Shown here: piece by piece, positions 46,244-58,200 of the stretch
Numbering within the stretch: position 1 is the stretch's first letter
Layout: every line of letters starts with the position of its first letter
The notes under the pieces: model-generated
The model's database searches: none
Seen by the model: the letters and a program-made list of their open reading frames with translations, nothing else
What the model was told of the DNA's origin: nothing
Position numbers and translations under genes: made by a program
NCBI GenBank assembly: GCA_008508345.1
Contig: QNGE01002982.1
Span: 17,689-81,688, forward strand
Length of the DNA stretch: 64,000 nucleotides
Reading direction: 5' to 3'
From: Paragonimus westermani
Taxonomy: Eukaryota > Platyhelminthes > Trematoda > Plagiorchiida > Troglotrematidae

Positions 46244-49200
46244 CTAAAAAATGGCAAATGATGAAACACTTTAAAGCCAGCCTAAATTATTTGTGATGAC
46301 ATCCTTAAAATCTTCACCAGAAATTCACAAAAAGTGATCACTGTTTATGCTGATGAAAAACGCGGCAAAGCTACTCATAGTTCCGAAGTTCGAAAGTAAT
46401 TTGCCGCAGGAAGATATATCGACGTAAGCCCCCTAGTTAAACTGCTGATACCAGTCTCATGGCGATCCATTTAACCAAAGTCAACTGAGTTCTGCAGCCT
46501 ATATGCAATTTAGTTTTATACATGGATAAAAACATTTTGCAGTTAATGCCGGATTCCATATGTGTATAGATGGAGAGAGAGGGGGGAATAAGCTCTCGTC
46601 TGAAAGTCAAGATATCCTGGTCAGAGATTTTAGGCTTCGTTACACCTCGTAGTGTTCGCAGTACGACTGCGCCAGCCATTTTTGGTTTTCGTTGACCACG
46701 GGGTCACGGAGCTCTCAACTGGGCGCGAACAACGTGATAACATGCAGGCCACTTACACATGATGCAGCCACCGACGAAATCCGTTCAACTTGACTGTATA
46801 ACAAACGAGCCCTCATATGCAAAAGTAGAAATGATAATTTCAGGTAACTGTTCTTTAACAGGCAGTTTCGTTGAGTAACATACTACTCACAAGTAGCATA
46901 TTACCCACAGGCGACATTCAGGAACAAAAGGACAAGCGCCGAACACGACGGACAAGAAGAGACTACCGAAACAGTGTGTACATGCTGTGTGAGAAGATTC
47001 CCTGGCCACAGCCGTTCGAAGATGGAGACGTCCGGACGTTCCTGGTAGACTTGGGGGACGTGGCCGAAGTGGTCGGAGTCAAGACCGACCGTGGGAAGCT
47101 GGCTGCCCTGCGGACGCTGGTGAAGGGCAGGGCNGCTGCCCAAGCGTCTTTTGCGGACACAACAGTAACCGTATACGGCACGAGGCCCCACAAATAAAAG
47201 GCCGTGATATTCCAGCTGACATACAACTTACTTACACAGCTTACTCAATGCGAAATGTGGATTATGGAAAACTACTGAAGATGCTGATTAGAAAACTCGA
47301 TATAGTGATTTTAAACATGAGTGAATATGAACGATACTGGAGACCGCATCAATACTACAATTATTCGCTGTTAACGAGCAACTGCCAAACAGCCATGACT
47401 CTAATTCACGGAACAAGCGTGACTACATTTCTAAACAAACAAGGTTGCAAGTGCAATGTGTACGATATTTTCCCTTTCACGGATACTCCTGACCCACCTT
47501 TTTCATCAACCACACCTACCAGACACCTCGGTTAAAAACGAAGCCATTTATGTTAACGTCTGTAACTAAAAACAAAGCGAACTACATCAGCCAAACTCGC
47601 ACGGTGAACACCATCCAACTCACGATTACGGCCAGCCGTGTGCCCTGACGCTCTTCGTTCAGCAAACGCTAATCAAGAGGGTTCTATGCGATACTGATCG
47701 CTCAAAACCATGACTGATGCAGTATTATCTAACCAAATTGCTTTATTTACTGCCATCAATAAAAATACTCACATCTCAGAAAAACGGCAACTGCTTAACC
47801 AATTAGGACTACAACTTCAGAAGCATTCGTTGTGAGTGCAGTGTATTCGGGTGATGAAGATGGTGTCAGCGCAGGACGTCCAATAATACACTGGATATAA
47901 TTGCACGTAACGTTATCGTATTTCTCTATCTATTTCTCTGAATCCGATGGCTGAGCGAGAAATAATGGTTGAGCATTTGTCGCAAAATTTCGGAGAGATC
48001 TAAGTAGTATTTGTAAACACCCCCATAATTGACTCTAGGTGTCCCTGGTCCTTTGGTGAATCCATGGCAATCAGCGGTTTGCATCTGGTCGATAGCTCTT
48101 ACCATCCACTGTGAAACAGAGGAATCCCCGGTTCCGTGGTATGGAGAACGCATCCATAGGGTTTAACTGACATTCTTTTCAGAAAGCCTATCGAGCCTCA
48201 TGAGGTTATGATCGATCTCTGTTTGGTCGCTCCGAAGACGATCGCATCGTCTTGGTACACCAACACTCCACCAGGACTACTGATTACCTCATCGATCGAC
48301 TCCTGGAAGGCGTTGGAGGATACGTAGCCCAAGAAACAGGAAGTTGTACTGTAACAGACCTCAGGTAGTAATGATGGTTGTCAAGGGTTTGAATTCAGGA
48401 ACCAGTAAAGTCTGTAGGCATGTGTCTGCTAAGTCAATTTTGGAGAAGTGCTTACTGCTGTGTATAGATTTCATGAAGTCTTCCGGCTTCGTCTTGGTCG
48501 CTGCACATCTCTGTAATCGTGGATTCAGACTTAACGCGTACTCATCATAAATCCGCGGTGTTCCCCTATCATTCTTTATAGCAACCACAATCTGAGTTGC
48601 CCAAGCAGATCAAATTAATTGGGTGATGCTGTCCCGTCTCATTTTATGTAGCGCTTTGAGCATCCCATCCCGTTGACCGTACGACAGCCCACGGTGTTTC
48701 AGAAAGATCGGATCACTGTCAGACTCCAATTCCGCAGGCTGCATCGTCAGCCCACCAGTTTATGGAGTTGTGTTTTATCAAAGGGCGCTTTCGATTGTCG
48801 CATGTAGTGATAAGGAGTGACTCGATGTCTAGATGGGACATAGATCCGTCTCTGCGATTGGATCGGCGAGGCCGTCTCACCTAGTTACAGGAGGCGATGA
48901 CCGGTAACGCCGCGAATCTGTGCATTGACTTTTTTCAGACGGTGTTTGGACATACGAAATTTAGCGCATCCTTCAACACAATGGATTCACTGTTTCCTGT
49001 CTGTAGTGAAGATGTGCTGCGTTCCGGAGTTAAACGCTAACCACTTCTACGAAAATTGATAGTGCGTCTCCTCAGTCTGAAACATCTTGCGAGCACACGA
49101 AAACGTCACTTCCTTCTTATCAATCAGCTTTAATTGGAGTGATGTTGGTCCCCCGCAATTAAACGGCCAGTTATTTCTCCAATGAATCATTATAATTGCA

Positions 49201-52200
49201 TTTAGCCGTTTGATTGTTCCAGTTCAGGATGAACTCGATATGGCATTCTTCGTTCCCGAATCAAGACATTGAACTTGGCTCTCACTATGGCCCGGAATTC
49301 GACAGGAAAGATGTGGTCATCAGAGGTTGCATTTCTTCCGGATGATACACCACAGCTCGAAATAATCTCTCTACCCACTCTTTGATAGAGTGGTATGCAG
49401 GTTCAATTGCAGGAAGCTCCACGAATCGAGTCGGCTGGATTCGAACCGGCGACAAAAACAGGATGACAAGAAGCAGTAAACGCTTTATCAGGTGAGCTAT
49501 GAAGCCATACCCAGAGCTCAGAAATTTCAGTTACCCGCCCAATCCACTACGTGATATGGAATCTAGCAGATGGCTCAACGCCTGTCACGTTTAGGCACGC
49601 TGTTCCTGTCAATGGTTTGAATCCATCCGAAGCCTAGGTTTTTCGCAATTCTCTTCTACAAGTATACCTACGGGTCAAGCCAGTGACTTACTTAACTCTC
49701 ACTAAAAATAAGATCCGCATCGAAACTCTTTAAGACGTCATTTCCTGACGTTTCCTGACGTGTTACAGCGCACATATCAACGAGCTGGGCAATTATCTCA
49801 GCTTTTAACAGACTTCACTGCCGTCGAACGAGAGTGTGACTAGCATGATGCCCCCCCATCGCTTTCTCGGTAACTAACATCCAGTTAAACGGAATACCAT
49901 CACCGCAAACACCGACAAGTGACGTCAACCTTTTTCTGAAGTGATCTCTGCTAAAGCGACCGATTCCAAACGCCTCATTCAAGCTGATGGTGTGCCCCCA
50001 CAAGCCACTATTGACATCAAGAGTCGTTAGCCAATTTGCGCGCCAAGCAGCAAACTCTACTAGATCGACCTACGATGTGAAACCGTGTCGCTCGTTGACA
50101 TCTGCTTGATGTGTGTCGATTGTTTTGTTGAACTGGCCTACGCTTGTGACTCGTCTCCGGATGGTTTCACGCGGGGTACTCGGGAGCCGTACGAATGAAA
50201 GTAGTTATTAGGAGCTACGTCCACTGGCGTGAGTGGTAATTAAACAACCGCATGTACGGTCAGAGCATGCGATGGTTATCGACCAATGGTATGCGTAACG
50301 ATGTGTTAGGAGTTAACAGTCAAAATGCGATATCATGTTCGTCCAATGCAATCAACGAAATATTAACAACGAGAAGTTATAACAGGATTCACACCAAGTC
50401 TTCAATGACTGGCATTTTCCGAACAGATGAAAACCAGAACGCAGTCGTCACAGTTAAAACATTCTTCTCCGTTCACACTGCAGAAACATGCCACGTATTG
50501 CTCAGTTAACAAGCCAGTAGCTCGGAATGGACCAATGACAGTGATGTTAACGAGCTTGAATCCTGACTGCTTTTGTTCAGACAGCCGGACATCATCCAGC
50601 TCACGCGTTTCACACAACGCGTCCTGACAGTCGTCTCCGCTTCTCACAAAAGTCTAGACTCTCTAGATCGATCAGCTGTGGTATAGGAGGAGACGCTAAT
50701 CCAGTTCAGCCGACATTCAAATCATCATGTGATGAGTGTGCATGCTTAGGGCAAAGGAGGAGAGACGTACACGCATGCTATGACCCGAGTCCATGTGGTT
50801 TTTGAAAGTACAGGCGACCACTGGAGTACACTGTGGTATCAGATGACATTAAATTACGGAATCCGAAACTGGGGCGTTGAAACGACAATAACCGTAACAA
50901 CCTTATGTGGAATATAAAATAATGAGTCGCCTTGAGCCATTTGAATAAAACAGTCAACTAGCGTGGCAGTGCAAAACAAGACTTAAATGAAATGATTACA
51001 ATTATAAGTCAAGCAGGGTTGTTAGTGATATTCACAACTAGACCTGACAGGCTAAGACCGATAGTCAGTTTTTTTAGTAAAGAGAACCGGTTGACAACGG
51101 CTGATCAATTAGTCCTCAGTATGTTTGGGAATCTGTCAAGTGTGGGCCTTCATTGGTACCGCACAACGATTGTGAAATCCTGAAACCGTGAGCTGCAACC
51201 AAGAAGAGCTTTGCGATAGATGCAGTGTCGCTCACTAGCAGACGAGGTAATGAATCCTTCAATCACTTTGGAATATGTTCATCGAACCCGATTCTAAGCG
51301 TTCGTTCCGTACTACTAATGTGTTTTCGCAACCGCAGCAAAACTGACACAATAACTAATAGAAAAAGGACCATTTGTGATCAAGGGTATAGGCGACATAG
51401 ACGTTTATGAGACAAGGATATGCTGTGCTGCACTACGCACACGTTTCAACATGACTGATGAGTTAATAGATCGTTCATCAAACTGCCACCTTTGAAACGG
51501 TGTTGGATGTATACAGCTTTTTGGAACTTCCACAACTGCACTTTCCGAAGCAGATTTATTCCACTTTCGGATGAACCGTTTCAGGAAATTATGAGCACGA
51601 GGATTAGCCTGTAGGCTATCCTCGGTTCCTATACACGACGAAAGCTTGTAAAACAGTGTACTTACTAGTGACCCTTTATTCGCAACAAGATTAAAACTCA
51701 ATTAATTCATGTGCCGCTCTGTTCGTGTTGGCTTGCGGTACACTGAACGTTCACCAGATCCACCCGAACGGCACCCAGTCAAGATGTCCAAAGAGGCCAA
51801 ACTGTTCTCTTTCGTATTCAAACAGTGGTGGACAGAATTAAAGGGTTGAATTTCTTTTCCCAATCGTTCCTTATTTTGTTCAATCAAGAACTTACCATCG
51901 GCATGTTATTCACACGGCTTCACCTTGTTAACGACTGGAAATATTGTTTGATCAACATTAACTATGGACAGATTGGCTAAAACAGGACCGAGTGGGCTTT
52001 CAACGGCCACGCTCTATTTGCTGAAAAACATTAAACAAGATACAAAATCTCACATGCACAATCAAAGTAAGCGTTCTCAATTGTCAAGGGGGGGTGGGAA
52101 AGGAATGGAGTTCGGTAAACCGTAGTCACAGGTAAAATCTATCGCTCCTCCTAATTATACGTTCGTGAACGAAGAATTCACACTGATGGAGCAAATGTCC

Positions 52201-55200
52201 GTGACAATATCGAGACTTTGAATACGTGGTATCGGTTCAAGAGTGTTCTTCTAAGCACGCACAACTGGTTTTTGATCAAATTTTAAAACAGCCAGCCACT
52301 GTGCTGATCCACAATAAAGATGGGGTCGTGTATTGTTAAGATGGGCCATAAAAGAATACCAAATCTGTTGGTTTCAGGTGGAACATAACGTTTTGGAATC
52401 TTGGCCCGCACAAGTTTTAGACTGTGACACTGCCTTTCAGTGATAAGATCATATAATAAGGTGTCCGCAACTCATGGCACATCTGTGTTTCCAACAACTG
52501 CAGTGTGTAACATTCGTCTGAATTTTCTACTTACTCATTGTCTACTTCCACTCTACAGGTAATATGACTGATACAATTCTGTTCATATGAAGGCCGCCAT
52601 CTTCAATTTGGACACGCATTCGACCAGTGACAGCCGAAAATTCTCTTGGAACGTGTCATTCCACGTTGGTTTCATGTCCATTCGTACGCACCGATATCCA
52701 TGTATTCTCTATTATACAACCTACTGAGCTGTTGCATTTGATCTGGCCTCAAGGCGTTCAATTCTAGTGGTACTCAGGTGACCTCTGAAATAAACATAGA
52801 GCAGGTTCTACAAGTTACTTGTGGAATCTGCAATAATTTCTTCCAACTTGTTCTTGCACTTCTGGCGGTTCAGCACAAGGCCGGTTCTTTCATTCGGTCT
52901 TAGAATCTTTCTTCAGTTGTTGAAGATTTTCCAGGTAGTCGCTAGTCATACAACACTTTTGTTATGTTATGTACTGTTGGAAGTTGTATGACAGACCAAC
53001 CACCTGGTTTTTGGCCAACTGTCATTATCGGCAGATGTGGGAAACAAAACATTTCCAGCGAGCATACAAATCCTCCAAATAGGTAGCGAAGTAAGATCAC
53101 ATCTGCGTGCCTTTGGGTTTAATCGTAAGAATCACTCACGATCCAGCCCGATTCGTGTATTTAGCCAACTCATTTATGTTTTGTTGTTTATCGTCGATTT
53201 GCTAATCACGTTTACGACTGACGGGTATGCGGAATGCATCCATGTCGTAATTTGTCTTCTGACTATTCTATTTGAAACATCCAATGCGTTGAAAGCAGAA
53301 GAGAATCACACCCAAAGTCAATCGGAAACAGCTGAAAAATAAGTGACTTACTAGTACCGCCCCATCTGATTCAAACGAGGTCGCTCTGAGAGTGACCAAG
53401 TCATTTGCGAGGCAGGGACGTTCACTAAGATCGTCAGAAAATAAGTTATCCATCGAGGTTATCGTTGTGCGCGTTGTGACTGATGACTGCGGGGCTTTCT
53501 TAAGACGTTTGCTAGATCTTGAGCCCAAATCCTCCCCAAGTAAACCTCTCTTGTGTTGGACAGCGGAATCTGGGAATCCCGTTTCATCAGACTGACAGTG
53601 TGGATTGGATAATGCCGATTTGGGTTGTTTGTCACCGTCGAAGACTGGACTGCAACGTGCGGCAGCAGGCTCGCAGGTTTTAGTCGATTGGTCTTCCACG
53701 GTCCCGCCAAAATCGACAGTGACCGAACTAGAAGAGCTGTGTTGATCAGACTCATTAGTGGATAGTGCAGATTTGATATGGATTGAAATAGGCGCGGGCT
53801 GTCGTGGCAAGTGCGGGCGACCATGGGCAGTATCACCATCAGCATCTAGCTGACGGACACGCAAGCGATCAGCAGTGGAGGAAGAACGACCGGAACTGGT
53901 CACTGACAAAGCTTCATCTGGAACGCTACTTTTAAACAAATTCACACCGGCAACAGTGGAAGCCGACGAGCAAAAGATAGAATCCCGACTGTCCGAATTT
54001 CTTGTGGAACCGAGAGAAGTGAACGCTGTTTGTGATCCTCCGAGAGCAGACAAACCCAGCAACTCGGACGACGGAGTGGATGTAACCGAATGGACATCGT
54101 AACGAGGTAGCGTGGACAGTCCATCTGGAATAGGGCCAACTGGAAGAGCGCCAGGCGGACTAGCCCCATTAATGCCACCGTTGATCAGTGAAGTTGGCTG
54201 AGTTGAAAAAAGATGATTCTCCTCCTCATCATCTTCTTCATCGTCATCCTGATCAAACCACTGTTCTTCTTCGATTTCCAGAGTACGGGGGTCTCGTTGG
54301 AAGCGCGTCGCGGCAACATTAACAAGCGATAGCCTGGGTAATCGCAAAAGGCACAGCATAGGAAATAACGGTTACACTATATCAGTTTATACCAGTTGGT
54401 GGTTAAAGAATTCCGCTAGAAGAATGCCATCTCAGTTTTCAAATTGCAAACCGTAAAAGCTTACAAACAAATCATTGCTAAAACTCGCGAAATATCCTGC
54501 TGATTTTTCGTTTACTAAATGAACTACAGTAAAAGCGTAATGACAACCACTGACTGCAGAACCGCATATCAAAAAGCCGCTTTATCGCAACGTCCAATTT
54601 CAGACTATCCAGGTATATTATGAAAAATCCTCTTTCCTCCAATAATACGACTGCGCAATCAAGGACCGACTGGAATAGTTGAGTTGCATTAAGAGTCAGA
54701 TTTTACGTTGAACAATGGGACTGAAAACTGACATACAATCTAATCAGTCATTCAAGTTTAGGGAGAATACAAATCAACACCATTTGTTCAAACCATTACC
54801 CCAATACCGAAATGAAACTATTCTTGTGTTCAGAACATAGGATGTGCTCCAAAATAACTGTTCGTCATACTTCACAAACATGTCTCAGAAACAAAATTCA
54901 AACCGCACCATTAATAACCGAATAGACGTATTTCAGCAAGAACGGCCTTAAAAAGCTTCTTTACCTGTCTGAGAGTAATAGGTGTAAAATAATTACGGAA
55001 AGGAGCACAGGTTTATCCGCTATGTTCATCGCACGATTGTTTAAAGAACTGTCAGAAAAAAGGAACACTGTAGACCCTGTGACAGATAAAAGTAGCATCC
55101 AACGACACAAGACACTGAGTTCATTTGTATAACACCAAACGGTCTCTACGGAAGATACGGATGTATCAACAGTGTTCGAATTCCTTTGTTCTGTGACCAT

Positions 55201-58200
55201 CGGCACTGCGCCAGTTAGCGATATAAACGAAGTGATAATCAAATAACCCTTCAAAACAAATAGTTATATTGTTTTCTTCGTAGACTAGTACACTATATGT
55301 GATGATGGCTAAGAGTTTTATGAGAAACAAAAATTCCCAAAGGAAAAAACCGGGCGAATCAGTTTTCCACTGTAAAGTAGAGTTAAACCACTCAACGGCT
55401 CTTCAGTGCTTGACCAATGAACAACGTGAAATACATGCAGCCCATTAAAATAAAAGTTTGCAATTGAAATTCAACTGAGAAGAACTGAATGGTTTGATTT
55501 CTGGTACAACATAACGCCATATATCGAAAAACAAGTACAAAACATCTGAACCATCCACACTAGAAACGTTGCCCAACGGAGACTAGTAACGAAAGAGTAC
55601 GCCGAAAATTGCTTTTCATTCAGCATCCCGGTTACAAATACCGAAAGTCATCCATCATTAAACAAAAGACCGTAGGAATACTTCTTCGGGGGGGAAACCA
55701 AAAGCAGGCTACAAGAAATCCAATTCCACATCGGAAACCCTACGGATTAAGTGGCAAAACGAAAGAAGTACCATAATAACAATACGAACCAATGAAACAC
55801 TGTGTATACGTAGTCTCTTAGGCAAGCATAGGTTTGTGAAAAACGTGTTGTACCGACTTGAAAGTTAAACTGGCAACTTGCGTAAGGAATTCTGCGATGC
55901 CAATTAATGGGGTTCTCTAACGAGAACGGTGACATGTCGCCTCACTAAAATATAACACACCGAGCAGAAAACACTTCTTCAGATAATCAGCATATCGGAG
56001 TTACTCAAGAAAAGGACCGAATGCTTTATTCCATGAGAAAATGTTCGGAAATAAGGAACAGGAAATATGGCCACGTTGCACGAGCTTTCCTTACGACAGT
56101 AATAAATCTTCTTTGATCACTGTCGGATATGAACTGAGCTTAGTTTGAGTAAATCTTTTTGAACGATTCGACCCCAGGCCTGTAACAGTAAAGCGTTAAG
56201 AACCAAAGTGAACATCGAAGAATGATGGTCAATACAAGGCCACACATTTCGGAAAATTGGTTCAACATTCGCACATAAACTTACACATCCAGTGAGGCTT
56301 GCTGACCGACAGAACCAACTATGGGTGGCCTGGCTGGTCGGTGATTGTGATCATAGGCACGCTTGAGATCATTAAACGTTTTCACGTAATTCACATTTTT
56401 CAAAATATCCCAGAAGTTTTCAATCACGTGATTGATCAAAGAAGCAATTTCTTCAGAACGAATATAGTCAAATAATTCAATGATTGCCGAATCGATTAGA
56501 TTGTAACGATGTCCGTTAGCAACAAACAATTTGATAACAGGTTTAAATAGATTGTTTTTGATGAGATACCGGTTGTAGAACTCCTCCTTCATGTGAATCA
56601 CTCGGCGAAGTAATCGGAGGGCAGCTACAGTTGGTGTGAATGAAGTAATATAACCAAGATTCACTTACCCAACACGAGAAACTTGTGTGATGACTGAAGT
56701 AGGACTAAAACACGCTTCAGTAGGTCCCGATTGAGGCAGTAGTTCTTCATGTGATAAGTATGAGACTCAATGCAGAATGTCAAAAGCTCGAGAATGTGGT
56801 TAAGCACAAGAGCAGTATGATAATCATCTACGAAACGAAAGTGCCCATGTGAAAGTTAGGAAGTTCAATTACCTTTTTCTAAAACATCTTTCATTGTATT
56901 CTCGAACAGCGGGCGAACTAATGTATTGAAGCATCGCTTGTAGAAGAAACCAAGAAACTCGGATTTCTCCCCTCGCTGTACATAAGAAAGGATTACATTA
57001 AAGGTCTAGGAATAAAACCCGAAGGATTAATTGAAACATAAAAAATAAGCTTCAGGAACAATGGTAGTCTTCGGATTTAAGAAAATAACTTCCAAGAAGA
57101 CCTCACCCCTCATAGCAGCACAGAACTGAAACAGGTTACGTGCAACCATGGACGAAAACTCGAACGTACAACAGCGTACGATGCTATAAATATTGCGAGT
57201 TGGCTACCTAAAGTGGCAAACACGATATAAAAGCGTTGTTTCATGGAATCCACTGTTAATCTATAGAAACGGAGCCACACGAATGTTTTCAGCTTTTCCA
57301 TTTGAGCCTGCTATCACGTGTAGGTCACCCGAATTTTGGCAGAAGCAGTTACGGCAATCGAAAAGTGAGTCCCAAGTCAGGACTGTTATTGCCAGACTGA
57401 GGATATAGTCGACTGTACGTGACAAACTGCCATAATTCCTTAGGCTGACTTACTGATATTGTTGTTCAATCGAATGACCTAACTGTAGTGCAACCAACTT
57501 CAAGGAAATCGATAAAGCAGGTCAAACATGTTAGGGATAATTACCCAGTTATAATAGCAGAAAATTATTATTTACTCACCACACCAGGATTGTTCATGTT
57601 GTCAGGATCAATGAGAATACGAAGCATATAGCTCAAGAGGAAAGCATCACTAAGTTCTAAAAAAACGGATTAGGTGATGATATACGAATACCTGGATCCG
57701 AATCAGCCAGAAGCTGATTTATCATGAGGTTTATGAGCAACTCTTCGTCCTTCCTAAAAGAAGCGGTTTCACGGTAGACGTACCCACGGACAACAGAAGG
57801 CTGATGTTCCACAAACGCCTGGAGGATTTCCAAAGCAGCAGACTTGATGTCTTTATCCTCGATAGCTAAGAGAACTTCAGCTGTCCTTAGGGCCCCGTGT
57901 TGAAAAAGACAACTTAGAAAGCTTTCTTTTTGGTCCGTTTGAATAGAGATGTTGCAGAATTCTTTGACGAACAAAGACAGTTCTCTACAGTGAGATAGCT
58001 CAGTATCAGGAGATTTTAAACGAGCGAAAAGACGGCACATGAACTCTTCATCATCCTGAAGAGCACGAATGATCTCCAGTTTGTTGAGGGATACAAACGT
58101 CTTGAGTTGAGACAGAGTGTGTTCATCGAATAAGCAAGGCGGTGGGAGACAGCATTCCTGAATATACTGAACTCGATAGGTTTGATGGATCTTGCTGACT

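Larger units (their letters stand above)
46244..53351 (-). other. SMEK intron 6 (7108 bp)
   Basis: Donor GTAAGT, acceptor CCATTTTTTAG. It contains a small LTR-gag element (46849-47164), a decayed gypsy pol fragment (47930-48990) and a tRNA-like SINE head (49425-49507). From 49520 to 53351 I recognise nothing further. Confidence 0.8.

Noticed and set aside
49425..49507. Functional tRNA gene
   Set aside because: The acceptor stem does not pair, and no anticodon stem of proper form was found.
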